Shown here one piece after another: positions 18,383 to 28,500 of a stretch of 64,000 bases of DNA; within the stretch, counting starts at the first letter, position 1; each line of letters begins with the position of its first letter. The stretch comes from Roseiarcus sp963836695 (GTDB lineage Bacteria > Pseudomonadota > Alphaproteobacteria > Rhizobiales > Beijerinckiaceae), in the NCBI GenBank assembly GCA_963836695.1, contig CAWIKX010000007.1, forward strand, positions 186,001 to 250,000, in the 5' to 3' direction. A program made the translations under genes and the position numbers. Below the pieces are notes generated by a model, which did not search any database, was not told where the DNA came from, and was given only the letters and a program-made list of their open reading frames with translations.

Positions 18383-18794
18383 ATGGATTGGGATAACGTC
18401 CGAGTTTTCCTCGCAGTGGCTCGCGGCGGCCAGTTCGTCGCCGCCGGCAAAAGGCTCGAGCTCGACCACGCGACAGTCAGCCGCCGCATCGCGGCGCTCG
18501 AGGCCACAGTCGGCGCCAAGCTGTTCGACCGGCGCAAAGCTCACCGGCGCCGGGGAACGGTCCATCAGCGCGGCCGAGCAGATGGAGAGCGCGTTCCTGC
18601 ATGCCCAGGGCGAAATCTCGGGCGTCGATCTCGAACTCGCGGGCGATGTGCGCATCGGCGCGCCGGACGGGTTCTCGACCTAATACCTCACGGGAGCCCT
18701 GGGCGACTTCGCCGAGCGCCGTCCGGGCATGCGCCTGCAACTGTGGCGCATCCAAGACAATCGGCTTAAGCAAGGTGGGCCCGCGAGCACTTGA
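18383..18794 (+). pseudogene. Broken and truncated LysR-type transcriptional regulator
   Basis: The first ~50 codons encode a normal LysR helix-turn-helix (MDWDNVRVFLAVARGGQF, then ATVSRRIAALE). A single extra A in AAA at 18536-18538 shifts the frame; the next frame continues the LysR linker helix (GAGERSISAAEQMESAFL) and the start of the effector domain (DVRIGAPDGFST), then meets TAA. Similarity continues past that stop (GDFAERRPGMRLQL) and ends by about 18740. The effector domain is thus mostly absent, so this is a true relic and not only a sequencing error. Confidence 0.8.
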
Positions 18795-18944
18795 AGGTCC
18801 GCGCCAAGCGTCCCGATCGCATTGCGGCGTCAAGCGGAACCGCAGAGCCACAGCCGCCCCAACCCAAGAGCATCAGGAACCCACAACCCCACCGGCACGG
18901 TCGATTTACCCCGAGGCCTTATGGGCGAAGCAAGGCAAGCAGAG

Positions 18945-20090
18945 CTAGGCACTTGCATCTCGGCGCACCATGGTCCGAAGCGCTCGAATTGGCGCGGTGA
19001 TTCGCCATGAGGTCGACGACCGCAGCGACGCGGCATCCGCCCGAGCCGTAGCCAGCTCTTTTTGCGCTAAGGCTAGATGTTCAGCCCCTTCGCTAATTCG
19101 ACTGTCCCGCGCCGCAATTTGGACGCGCAAGTCCGCAATCTCCGCGTCCTGCGTGCTGACCGGGGCAACCCTGTCCGGAGCGTTCCTCATGACCTCGACG
19201 ATGTTTTGCGCAAGGGGCTCATTATCGCCTTTACGTAGAATCGTGAGCGCAAGGTCCCATAGGCCCGCACTGGCCATGACGGCGGCGGCTTTGAACGCGC
19301 TGGTCGGCGAAAGCCGTGCTGTGCTTGTCGGCGGGTACTCTGCCCGGACATACTGAGCTTGCGCCCAAAACAATTGGCCGCCTCGAGCATGATGGCTATC
19401 AACGGTCTGTGGTGGGCTGAACGCCATCACAAACTTCAACGGCGGGCCGCAATCTTCGCTCGGTGCGTAGTGGCAGATATCGGAAAGCCGCCATAGCACA
19501 AAACCATTGTCGCGCATAAACCGGTCCACATCGCAAAAGAGCGGCTGGCCTTCATAAATCGCATTGAATTCTACCTCAATGTCGATCATGGAGCAGGTGC
19601 GCAAGGCTGTGGTTGCACCGCGCAAGATGTCCAGTTCCGAGCCCTGAGTATCGAGCTTTATCGCATCGACGTTCTCTATCGCGTACTCGTGGAGCACCGC
19701 ATCGAGCGAACGCAGTGGCAATTCAATGGTTCGCGTCGGTCTGATCTCGGCGAGCGCTGGATAATCCCGGTAGAGTGCTTCGACCGGCGCATATAGCGAA
19801 CTGCAGGCCGGCTGACTGGTCACGTGAAGCGTCGCGACAGATCCATCGGTTGCGCCAAGTGCTATCGGTAAATAGGTAACATTGGGCTCGTCTTGCGCGG
19901 TTAAGCGGGTCGCTTCTTCTTGGTCCGGCTCAAAGCAGAGAACTTTCGCGCGGCGAATGAGTGCTTTCCATTGCTGGTGGGCGCCCCAACGTGCGCCGAC
20001 ATCAACAAGCAAGAGGTCACGATCCAAGCGAGATAAGAGTTCTGACAGGGCCGCAGTCGTACTTGAAGTAATCTGAAATCTCCTTTTCAC
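18945..20090 (-). CDS. FkbM family methyltransferase
   Basis: 381-residue protein. The FkbM domain spans about residues 20-240: LLVDVGARWGAHQQW is motif I, LCFEPDQEEATRL follows, and VDAIKLDTQGSELDILRG is the FkbM signature. The C-terminal third is different: Ala/Glu-rich helices (about 310-365) likely form a coiled coil, which may hold the enzyme to a partner. FkbM enzymes methylate hydroxyls of sugars or polyketides. The start is a GTG at 20090. No glycan genes are adjacent. Confidence 0.88.
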   Translation of the reverse strand: MKRRFQITSSTTAALSELLSRLDRDLLLVDVGARWGAHQQWKALIRRAKVLCFEPDQEEATRLTAQDEPNVTYLPIALGATDGSVATLHVTSQPACSSLYAPVEALYRDYPALAEIRPTRTIELPLRSLDAVLHEYAIENVDAIKLDTQGSELDILRGATTALRTCSMIDIEVEFNAIYEGQPLFCDVDRFMRDNGFVLWRLSDICHYAPSEDCGPPLKFVMAFSPPQTVDSHHARGGQLFWAQAQYVRAEYPPTSTARLSPTSAFKAAAVMASAGLWDLALTILRKGDNEPLAQNIVEVMRNAPDRVAPVSTQDAEIADLRVQIAARDSRISEGAEHLALAQKELATARADAASLRSSTSWRITAPIRALRTMVRRDASA

Positions 20091-20587
20091 CCGTTTCTGG
20101 TACGATTTTTTATATCAATAACCAAAAGCCTGGCCCATCCCGACGCTCAAAAGCTAGGAAATTGTTGGGTTCGCTCATAGCAATGCAGGCGAGGCGCCGC
20201 AACCAAGCGCGACGAGGCAGGTACAGCAGTTCTTACAAATTGCGGCAGGGCAAGCTTCGATCGTAGCCCACCAAGCCAAAGCAGCGAACTGAAGAACGAC
20301 GACGGACCGCCGGTGTTTGCCAAAGAGACCCTGAACAAGGTCAAGGAGACCTTGAGAACGCGCCAAATCCTGCGCGGCGCCGAAGCGCGAACCATCCTCG
20401 ATCTCTGCAAGCCATCGCCGACGCCCTTCGCCGCTTCACTCGGCAGGAACGCGCCAACGATCTCGCCGCTGCAGGATACGATGCAATATGAGCGGAAATT
20501 GCTCTAGACCAGTTGGTCCAAAGTGTTCGCATCGGACGCTTTGGACCGAATCGCGTTCAACGCATCGACAAAACGTGGAGCACCCCC
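20091..20587. other. Intergenic region, AT-rich near the FkbM gene
   Basis: About 500 bases between divergent genes. The part next to the FkbM start (20095-20130) is AT-rich and a likely promoter. A possible 64-codon plus-strand frame with a GTG start at 20313 has no recognised family and no clear ribosome site, so I do not call it. An inverted repeat lies at 20515-20547. Confidence 0.5.
20515..20547. repeat. 9-bp inverted repeat, possible operator or hairpin
   Basis: GGTCCAAAG at 20515-20523 is the exact reverse complement of CTTTGGACC at 20539-20547, with a 15-base spacer. It lies about 40 bases before the probable start of the quinone-reductase gene, where an operator or leader hairpin would act. 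No T-run follows. Confidence 0.45.
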
Positions 20588-21172
20588 CTGCGCATCTTTA
20601 TTCTGTACGCCAATCCGGTCACCGCAAGCTTTGGCGCGGCGCTCCATAGCGAAGTCGTCACGACTTTGCAGTCGCGCGGCCATCAAGTCGACGACTGCGA
20701 TCTCTACGCTGAAGGCTTTAATCCTGTCATGAGCGAGCGGGAGCGGGTGGTATACCATGACATCGGGCTCAACCGGCCGCCCATCGAAACCTACGCCGAT
20801 CGCCTATTGGCCGCCGAAGCTCTGATTTGTGTCTATCCGGTTTGGAACGAGGGCTTTCCCGCGATCCTGAAAGGTTTCTTCGACCGCGTTTTTATTCCGG
20901 GCGTAAGCTTCACAGTTGGCCCCAACGGGGCATTAGTGACGAACTTGCAAAAGCTGCGAAAGATCGCTGCCGTCTGTACTTATGGAGCTACTCGCACCGT
21001 CAATTTTCTGCTCGGCGATCCCCCAAAGCGCGTGATGAAACGCATGGTGCGCTGGATGCCCGGCCATAGCGTTCGATGCGATTATCTCGCCTATTACGAC
21101 ATGGATCACTCAAGCCAAGAGCGTCGCGCCGCGTTCCTGCTAAGGGTCAAACGGGCATTCGAAACTTGGTAG
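20588..21172 (+). CDS. NAD(P)H dehydrogenase (quinone), flavodoxin-like fold
   Basis: About 194 residues of the NQO/MdaB-type flavodoxin fold: RIFILYANPVTASFGAALH is the flavin-phosphate loop, VYPVWNEGFPAILKGFFDRV the conserved second block, and AAVCTYGAT the third. It should reduce quinones by two electrons. The conserved N-terminus begins at a CTG codon (20588) with GGAG ending 8 bases before it; the only other start is TTG at 20513, which would add 25 residues unlike the family. The CTG start is my choice but is unusual. The gene stands alone. Confidence 0.8.
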   Translation: MRIFILYANPVTASFGAALHSEVVTTLQSRGHQVDDCDLYAEGFNPVMSERERVVYHDIGLNRPPIETYADRLLAAEALICVYPVWNEGFPAILKGFFDRVFIPGVSFTVGPNGALVTNLQKLRKIAAVCTYGATRTVNFLLGDPPKRVMKRMVRWMPGHSVRCDYLAYYDMDHSSQERRAAFLLRVKRAFETW

Positions 21173-21224
21173 GCCGGACCGGCTGGCCTCCTAAAGCCGG
21201 ATGAGCTGGCGGCAAGGTTTATAG

Positions 21225-21416
21225 TTAGTATGCCGCGATTTTGGTGGCTGCCGTCTTGTCGGCGTTGCGCTTCGCGATTTCCGTCAGAAGCCTTTCTGCG
21301 CTCATTTCCTCTTTCAAGGTTTGATTACGCGGTGTTGCTGCTCCGGCAAGGGCGTGGGCGGCGCCCAGCGATCCCGAATGGATCAACTTCTCCGCCCGCG
21401 CGTTGAACCCGCTGGC
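21225..21416 (-). pseudogene. Possible gene relic, unknown
   Basis: A stop-bounded minus-strand frame of 64 codons has protein-like composition: an Ala-rich helix, then the segment EEMSAERLLTEIAKRNADK and a final KIAAY. It lacks a usual start at its beginning because a TAA at 21417-21419 precedes it. It may be the tail of a lost helical protein. No family recognised. Confidence 0.25.
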
Positions 21417-21436
21417 TTAGTCAGGCGGAGTTCGCG

Positions 21437-21967
21437 ATGCGCTGGATTGTAAATCGCCGCGAAGTAGAGCGGGAGGTGGATGTTCGGATATCCCTTCTCG
21501 ATCTCTTGCGCGAGCACCTGCACCTCTTTGGTGCGAAGAAGGGGTGCAATCAGGGGGCTTGCGGGGCCTGCACCGTTCTTGTCGATGGCGAGCGCATCAA
21601 TTCCTGCCTCGCTCTCGCCGTACAGTATGAAGGCCGCGAGATCACCACGATCGAGGGGCTCGGCGCTCCCGGCGCGCTTCATCCTCTGCAGCAGGCGTTT
21701 GTCGAACATGACGGATTCCAGTGCGGCTATTGCACGCCCGGTCAGATCTGCTCCGCGGTTGGTATGGCGGCGGAGCTTCGCAAGGGCGTGCCGAGCTATG
21801 TCACTGCGGATCTCGATGCGGAAACAATCGCACTCAGTCACGACGAGCTGCGCGAGCGGATGAGCGGCAACCTCTGCCGCTGCGGCGCCTACAACGGCAT
21901 CGTCGATGCGATCCACGAGACGTTCGGCGACCTGGCCGCACCGGCTCCCAAGCGCGAGGCCGCCTGA
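21437..21967 (+). CDS. paoA: Aldehyde oxidoreductase, [2Fe-2S] subunit (PaoA/YagT-like)
   Basis: Small electron-transfer subunit of a xanthine-oxidase-family enzyme, 176 residues. The plant-type cluster uses C37, C42, C45 and C57 (CNQGACGAC then NSC); the second cluster uses Cys in CGYCTPGQ and CRCG. E. coli PaoA is exported by the Tat system, but no twin-arginine signal is seen here (the protein starts MRWIVNRREVER), so the enzyme is probably cytoplasmic. The next gene overlaps it by one base (TGATG), showing translational coupling. Confidence 0.92.
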   Translation: MRWIVNRREVEREVDVRISLLDLLREHLHLFGAKKGCNQGACGACTVLVDGERINSCLALAVQYEGREITTIEGLGAPGALHPLQQAFVEHDGFQCGYCTPGQICSAVGMAAELRKGVPSYVTADLDAETIALSHDELRERMSGNLCRCGAYNGIVDAIHETFGDLAAPAPKREAA

Positions 21968-22959
21968 TGACCCCATTTCAGTATGAGCGCGCCCCCGACA
22001 TAGGCGCGGCGCTGACGGCCGGAGCGCGCGGCGGCGCCCAATATCTTGGCGGTGGGACCAATCTAGTCGACCTCATGCGCGAAACCATCGAGTGTCCTGA
22101 GAGGCTGGTGGACGTGACCGGGCTTTGCCGGGATATCGAGGAAACCCCAGGCGGCGGCCTGCGCATCGGCGCCGGTGTGAAGAATACCGCCGTCGCGGCC
22201 GACCGGCGGGTGCGCGAGCGTTTGCCATTGCTTGCCGAGGCGATCCTGGCCGGCGCCTCGGCGCAGATCCGCAACATGGCGACGGTTGGCGGCAACCTGA
22301 TGCAACGCACCCGCTGCCTCTATTTTTATGACGACGCCGCGCGCTGCAACAAGCGCGCACCCGGCGAGGGTTGCGACGCGCGCGACGGCTTCAACCGCAA
22401 CCACGCCGTGCTCGGTGCCTCGGAGAGCTGCGTCGCCACGCACCCCTCGGACATGTGCGTCGCCCTAGCGGCCTTAGACGCTGTCGTGACGGTGAGATGC
22501 AAGAACGGATCGCGCGAGCTTCCGCTGACCGCCTTCCACCACCTTCCCGGCGACACGCCGCAAGTCGAGACTGAGCTTAAACCCGGCGAACTCATCATTG
22601 CGGTGACCGTGCCGCCGAACGGAATCGCCGCCCGGTCGTCCTACCGCAAGGTGCGCGATCGCGCCTCTTACGCTTTCGCCCTTGTCTCGGTGGCCGCGGG
22701 CCTCGAGATGGAAGGCGGCAATATCAAGGACGTCCGCATCGCGCTTGGCGGCGTGGCGCATAAGCCGTGGCGCGCAGAACGCGCGGAAGCTGCGCTTCGG
22801 GGTGGCCCGGCGACGGACGCCGCCTTCCGCCAAGCGGCCGAAGCGGAACTCGCCGCGGCTCAGCCCCTGCGCGACAATGCTTTCAAAATTGAGCTCGCGA
22901 AGCGCCTGATTGCGGACACGCTCGGCAAGCTCACGGCCACCAGCGGAGCGTCACGATGA
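21967..22959 (+). CDS. paoB: Aldehyde oxidoreductase, FAD subunit (PaoB/YagS-like)
   Basis: 330-residue FAD-binding subunit. FAD is bound by the YLGGGTNLVDLM loop and the ATVGGNLMQRTRC block. The insertion with spaced cysteines (RTRCLYF, ARCNKR, GEGC, SESCVATHPSDM) is the extra [4Fe-4S] site known from E. coli PaoB and not present in ordinary xanthine dehydrogenases. This is the main reason for calling the Pao type. The ATG at 21967 overlaps the stop of paoA, and the stop overlaps the start of paoC by 4 bases. Confidence 0.92.
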   Translation: MTPFQYERAPDIGAALTAGARGGAQYLGGGTNLVDLMRETIECPERLVDVTGLCRDIEETPGGGLRIGAGVKNTAVAADRRVRERLPLLAEAILAGASAQIRNMATVGGNLMQRTRCLYFYDDAARCNKRAPGEGCDARDGFNRNHAVLGASESCVATHPSDMCVALAALDAVVTVRCKNGSRELPLTAFHHLPGDTPQVETELKPGELIIAVTVPPNGIAARSSYRKVRDRASYAFALVSVAAGLEMEGGNIKDVRIALGGVAHKPWRAERAEAALRGGPATDAAFRQAAEAELAAAQPLRDNAFKIELAKRLIADTLGKLTATSGASR

Positions 22960-25268
22960 GTGTTGTGCAGGACGCCGTCCAGGCGGTGATGAAGAAGGCC
23001 ATCGCGCTTGCGCCCGACGGCTGGATTCCCGGCGGCCATCCCGACCCGCTGATGCATCATAAGCATGGCCTGATCGGCGCCTCGATCTCGCGCATTGACG
23101 GACCGCTGAAAGTTTCCGGGAAGGCGCAGTTTTGCGCCGAGTTCCCGATGGAGAGGCTGACCTACGCGGCGCTCAAATACTCGACGATGGCGCGTGGCCG
23201 TATCGTCGAGATCGACACTGCCGCGGCCGAGGAGGCGCCGGGCGTCGTCTTCGTGATAACTCATCGCAACGCCCCGAAGCTTAATAAAGCGCCGCCGTTC
23301 ATGAGCAAACCTAAGGCCGCTGGTCCCGACGATCTGCCGATCATGCAGGATGACCGTATCCACTGGAACGGTCAGCCGGTCGCGATCGTGCTCGCGGAGA
23401 CGCAGGAACAGGCCGACCACGCCCAAAGTCTGATCTGTGTCGTCTATGAAGGGCAGACCCCGGTCATCTCGCTCGCGGCCGCGAAGGCGCACGGAACCGA
23501 GTCGGGTCTGTTCATGGGCGAGCCGTTGAAGCAGAAGGTCGGCGACGCCGAGGCCGCGCTCGCTGCCGCTCCTCACAAGGTGGATGTCACATACACGACG
23601 CCCCGCCATCACCACGCTCCGATCGAGCTGCACGCCTGCACCCTCGCCTGGGAGGGTGACACGCTGCTTATTCATGATGCTTCCCAGGCGGTGGCGCATG
23701 AGGCCTGGACCATCGCGCAGGTGTTCGGGCTGAAGGAAACGCAGGTGCGTATCACCTCGCCTTTCGTGGGCGGCGGTTTCGGCAGCAAGCTTCTTTGGCA
23801 GCACCAGATTCTGGCGGCGGCGGTGGCGAAGCTTGCAGGCCGGCCGGTGCGGATCATGCTCTCGCGCGAGGGCGTCTTCCGCATTGTCGGCGGCCGCACC
23901 GTTACTGAGCAGCGCGTGGCGCTTGGCGCCCAGGCGGATGGGCAACTCGACGCCCTGATCCACACCGGCGTGGTCGCCATGACTCCGCACAACAACATGC
24001 CAGAACCCTTCGTCCTGCCGGCGAAGAGCGTTTATGCGTCGAAGACCTTCTTCCTGGATGTCGAGACGGTGAAGATGAATATGGTCGCCAACACCTTCAT
24101 GCGCGCTCCTGGAGAAGCGGTCGGCACATTCGGGCTCGAATCGGCGATGGATGAGCTTGCCGTTGAGCTCGGCATGGATCCGATCGAGGTGCGCATCCGC
24201 AACGAGCCCGAAAGGGATCCTCTCACGGGGCTGCCGTTCTCCCAGCGCGGCGTCGTGCAGGCATGGCGCGAGGGCTCGGCGCGGTTCCGCTGGGACAAGC
24301 GCAGCGCCACGCCAGCGACAAAGCGCGAGGGCGACTGGCTCGTCGGCATTGGCTGCGCCACCGGAACCTATCCGTACTATCGGATACCTGGCGGAGCGGC
24401 GCGCCTCACCATCACGCGAGACGGTCGCGCGACGGTCGCTATCGCCGCGCACGAGATGGGCATGGGCACCGCCACCGCGCAGGCGCAAGTCGCGGCCGAA
24501 AGGCTCGGGCTGCCGCTCGAGCAGGTGGAGGTCCTCTACGGCGATACTCTTCATCCGGGCGCCGTCTTGGCGGGCGGCTCACAGCAAACAGCCTCGATAG
24601 GCGCGTCGATCATTGCGGCGCATCGGGCGATGGTGAAGGAACTCCTGAAGCTCGCCGGCAACAACTCGCCCTTGGCGGGGCTCGGCCCTGACGAGGTCGG
24701 CGGTCTCGATAGCGGCCTTTGTGCTCTCGAAGATGAGTCTCGACGGGAAAGCTATGCGTCGATCCTTGGCCGCGCCCAACGCGAAGAGGTGAGTGTCGAG
24801 GCGGAGGCGCCCTTGCCGTTCGAGCTGCAGCATTGGTCGATGCATAGCCACAGCGCTCTGTTCTGCGAGGTGCGCGTGAACGCCGTAACAGGCGAAGTGC
24901 GCGTGAGCCGCTTCCTCGGCTCGTTCGATTGCGGCCGCATCCTCAACGCCAAGACCGCCGCCAGCCAGTTTCGTGGCGGCATCATAATGGGACTCGGCCT
25001 CGCGCTTATGGAGGAAGTCCTGTTTGACGAGCGGACCGGACGCGTTATGAACCCATCGCTTGCCGAGTATCATGTGCCCGTGCATTTGGATGTGCCGGAG
25101 ATCGATGTGATCTGGACCGACGAGCCGGACCCTCACGCCCCCGCGGGCGCCCGTGGCATCGGCGAGATCGGCATTACCGGCGTGGGCGCCGCGGTTGCCA
25201 ACGCGGTGTTCAATGCCACGGGCAAACGCGTGCGCGATCTGCCGATCACGCTGGACAAGGTCATGTAG
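22956..25268 (+). CDS. paoC: Aldehyde oxidoreductase, molybdopterin subunit (PaoC/YagR-like)
   Basis: 770-residue molybdenum subunit that oxidises aldehydes to acids. Molybdopterin-contact blocks are seen: SPFVGGGFGSKLLWQHQ, FMRAPGEAVGTFG, and ETQ-type glycine-rich VLAGGSQQTASIGAS; the catalytic Glu is in RGIGEIGITGVG near the C-terminus. The protein is likely to need molybdopterin cytosine dinucleotide and a PaoD/XdhC-type maturation factor, but no such gene is adjacent. Operon paoABC is tightly overlapped. Confidence 0.92.
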   Translation: MSVVQDAVQAVMKKAIALAPDGWIPGGHPDPLMHHKHGLIGASISRIDGPLKVSGKAQFCAEFPMERLTYAALKYSTMARGRIVEIDTAAAEEAPGVVFVITHRNAPKLNKAPPFMSKPKAAGPDDLPIMQDDRIHWNGQPVAIVLAETQEQADHAQSLICVVYEGQTPVISLAAAKAHGTESGLFMGEPLKQKVGDAEAALAAAPHKVDVTYTTPRHHHAPIELHACTLAWEGDTLLIHDASQAVAHEAWTIAQVFGLKETQVRITSPFVGGGFGSKLLWQHQILAAAVAKLAGRPVRIMLSREGVFRIVGGRTVTEQRVALGAQADGQLDALIHTGVVAMTPHNNMPEPFVLPAKSVYASKTFFLDVETVKMNMVANTFMRAPGEAVGTFGLESAMDELAVELGMDPIEVRIRNEPERDPLTGLPFSQRGVVQAWREGSARFRWDKRSATPATKREGDWLVGIGCATGTYPYYRIPGGAARLTITRDGRATVAIAAHEMGMGTATAQAQVAAERLGLPLEQVEVLYGDTLHPGAVLAGGSQQTASIGASIIAAHRAMVKELLKLAGNNSPLAGLGPDEVGGLDSGLCALEDESRRESYASILGRAQREEVSVEAEAPLPFELQHWSMHSHSALFCEVRVNAVTGEVRVSRFLGSFDCGRILNAKTAASQFRGGIIMGLGLALMEEVLFDERTGRVMNPSLAEYHVPVHLDVPEIDVIWTDEPDPHAPAGARGIGEIGITGVGAAVANAVFNATGKRVRDLPITLDKVM

Positions 25269-25586
25269 CCGAGGTTCCCGAGCTGTCCGCGCCGGCTCGA
25301 CGGGGAGTGTATCAGTTGCGGCGCGGTGATGCGCTTTCAAGCGCCTCTCTGGGTGTGAGCGGGGTGACCCTTTGCAATTTGCGACCAATCCGCCTCAGTC
25401 TCATACCGTTACCCTTCGTTTGCTCGCCAACTCTAAGACCTCCCCTGCGTCGATGACAATGAAGCGAACCCTGCCCTCGACCTTCGTGTGGCCCGCTCCT
25501 GGCTTGACCGCTTCCCAGATCAATGCTCATCCGCTCGGAGTGGTCGCCTGGGGTTGATAGGCCAGCACCAACTCAAGAGAAGGAAT
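25269..25586. other. Intergenic region before the signalling operon
   Basis: About 320 bases between paoC and the sensor kinase. A short minus-strand frame (25401-25523) is the only coding-like part. The promoter of the downstream operon is expected here, but no strong -35/-10 pair is evident. Confidence 0.45.
25401..25523 (-). CDS. Possible 40-residue small protein
   Basis: Minus-strand frame starting at TTG (25523) with a TGA close upstream. The translation has a beta-strand rhythm (HTKVEGRVRFIVIDAGEVLE), ending in ASKRRVTV, and looks more protein-like than the other frames. No family is recognised, and there is no strong ribosome site. It may be a relic of a small hypothetical protein. 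Confidence 0.2.
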   Translation of the reverse strand: MIWEAVKPGAGHTKVEGRVRFIVIDAGEVLELASKRRVTV

Positions 25587-28500
25587 ATGAAGGGGAAGCC
25601 CGATGCAATCATGAGCCGCAAGCAGAACACGGACCCGATCGTCTGGTTGGGCCTCGCAATCGCCATACTATTCTTTTTGGCCAGCGGAGCCCTGGCTTAC
25701 CTCAACGTCAGGACGCTCAGGGACGACAATCAACTCGTCGTCCATACACATCAGGCCATGATAGCGGTCGAAGATCTACTCTCGACGCTGAAAGACGCCG
25801 AGACCGGCCAGCGCGGCTTCCTGCTCACCGGGGACGAAAGCTACCTTGGTCCCTACAATGCAGCCGTTGAGGACACGGCGGCGCGCCTCGGCGAGGTTAA
25901 AGATCTGACCATCGATAACCCACGGCAGCAGGAAAGGCTGCGAGCGCTGAAGGTCCATCTCGACGCCAAACTCGCAGAGCTGAAGCAGACGATTGATCTG
26001 CGCCATGGACAGGGCCCGGCCGCCGCGCTGGCCGTCGTGGAAACCAATCGCGGCAAGGAGGAAATGGATGCAATTCGCGCTCAGGTCTCCGCGATGGTGC
26101 AGGAAGAGATCGGGCTGCGTGAGCAACGGCTTGTCGAAATGGCGGACGCCTACCAGAAGGCGATTGTCAGCGGCGCCCTTTCGAGCCTCCTCGGTCTTGC
26201 GCTCACAGGCGTCGTCGGCTTCCTGATCTTTCGGGCAGAATCCGCAAGACGACGCCAGGATTGGCTACAGATTGGCCGTGCGGGCCTGGCGCAGGCTATG
26301 CTCGGCGATCAGCCGACAGACCAACTCGGCGACAACATTCTGAGCCATCTCTGCCGCTATCTGGATGCTCACGCCGGCGCGGTATTCATAAGGGACCGGG
26401 ACAACAGCTATCGCCGCGTCTCGACTTATGGCGTTCCGTCCGCCGCTGATGTCCCGACACGATTTGTTCGTGGCGAGGGCCTGCTCGGGCAAGTCGCCGT
26501 CGAATCCCGATCGTTCATGATCCAGGATGTGCCGGACGGCTATCTCACCTTCGGCTCAGCCCTAGGCCGAGGCAAGCCTGAGCAGCTGGTCCTAACGCCA
26601 GGCACGGTTGATGGATTGACCAACGCGGTGATTGAGCTCGGCTTCCACCATCCCCTCAATCCCGCCGCTCTTACGCTGCTCGACGAGATGGCCGAAGCGA
26701 TTGGCGTAGCCGTGAGATCCGCAAACTACCGGGTCGAGCTTCAGAATTTGCTGGAAGAAACCCAACGGCAAGCAGAGGAACTCCAAGCGCAGGGCGAGGA
26801 GCTCAGGGTCTCCAACGAGGAGCTCGAAGAGCAGAGCCGCGCTCTGAAGGAATCGCAATCGAGGCTTGAGCAGCAACAAGCGGAGCTCGAACAGACGAAC
26901 TCCCAGCTCGAGGAGCAAGCGAATGAACTCGAATTCCAGCGCGACGGCCTCGAACGCGCCAACGAGGTCGTTCGGCTCAAAGCGCAGGAACTCGAGCAGG
27001 CGAGCCGCTACAAGTCGGATTTCCTCGCCAACATGTCGCACGAGCTTAGGACGCCGCTGAACTCGCTGCTCATCCTGGCGAAGCTTCTTGCGGACAATTC
27101 CGCGGATACCCTGACCGAGGAACAGGTTCGTTACGCGCAGACCATACAATCCTCGGGCAATGATCTTCTCACCCTCATCAATGACATCCTCGACCTGTCC
27201 AAGATCGAGGCCGGGCATATGGAGATAAAGCCTGAGCCCGTTGTGCTGACGCACCTCGCGAAGGATCTTTCGGCTCTCTTCTCGCCGATAGCGGAGAAGA
27301 AAAATCTCGAATTCAGAATCGAAATCGGACCGGAATGCCCGCCCTCGGTAGAGACCGACGGGCAAAGACTCGAACAGATTTTGCGCAACCTCCTTTCGAA
27401 TGCCGTTAAGTTCACGGAGAAGGGCAAGGTGGAGCTCACGATCCACCGCGCGCCGAACGCACAAATCGCGTTTTCTGTCCTGGACACGGGCATCGGCATT
27501 CCCGAGGATCATCAAAAAGCAGTGTTCGAGCCGTTTCGGCAGGCGGATGGAACAATTAGTCGCAAATACGGGGGAACGGGTCTCGGCCTATCGATCTCGC
27601 GAGAACTTGTCCGTCTGCTCGGCGGCGCCGTGACGCTCCGGAGTGCGCAGGGCCACGGCAGCACGTTCGTCGTCACCATACCGGAGATCTATAGTCCATC
27701 GAAGGTCGCACCGAGGACGGAGGCGCCTGCCGAGTCTTACCCGCTCCCTGTTGCCCCTGCCGCTCATTTGACCCCCAGGCCCGAGACGGATCGAGTCGTT
27801 CCGCTGCGCCGCCGGGTCGAGGATGATCGCGACCGGCTGACCGGAGGCAAGCGCGTCCTTCTCATCGTCGAGGACGACGAGAGCTTCGCACGCATCCTCA
27901 AGGACCTCTCTCACGAAATGGAGTTCGAATGCCTGATCGCGGGAAACGCCGTCGAGGCTCTTTCGATGGCGAAGGAGTTCCTTCCGAACGCCCTTGTGCT
28001 GGATGTCGGCCTTCCGGATCATTCGGGTCTCTGGGTCCTCGATCAGTTGAAGCGGGATGTCCGGACGCGTCATATTCCGGTTCACGTCGTCTCTGCGGCT
28101 GACAACGCGGAAACCGCGCTCTCCCTCGGCGCGATTGGTTATCTGCTAAAGCCAGTGAACCGCGACGAACTAGCCGAAGTCCTGAAGCGATTGGAGACCA
28201 GGCTCGAACAACGCGTACGGCGGGTCCTCATCGTGGAGGATGACCCCGTGCAACGCGAGGCCGTTCGAAAGCTCCTGGGCTCGCACGATGTCGAAGCCGT
28301 GGTTGCCGCGACCGCCAGCGAGTGTCTCGAACAATTGCGGGATCAGACCTTCGACTGCATGGTGCTCGATCTGAGCCTGCCGGACGCCTCCGGTTATTCG
28401 CTTCTCGAAACGCTAAGCAAGGAAGACGCCTACTCGTTCCCGCCGGTCATCGTCTACACAGGCCGCGATCTCTCGTCGGAAGAGGAGCAGCGGCTTCGCC

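Noticed and set aside
20313..20507. 64-codon plus-strand frame with a GTG start
   Set aside because: No ribosome site, no family match and composition no better than other frames.
22860..24554. Long minus-strand open frame (564 codons) opposite the molybdopterin subunit gene
   Set aside because: It is the reverse reading of paoC in a GC-rich region. Its translation is Arg/His-rich without any family block, and the plus-strand gene is fully supported.
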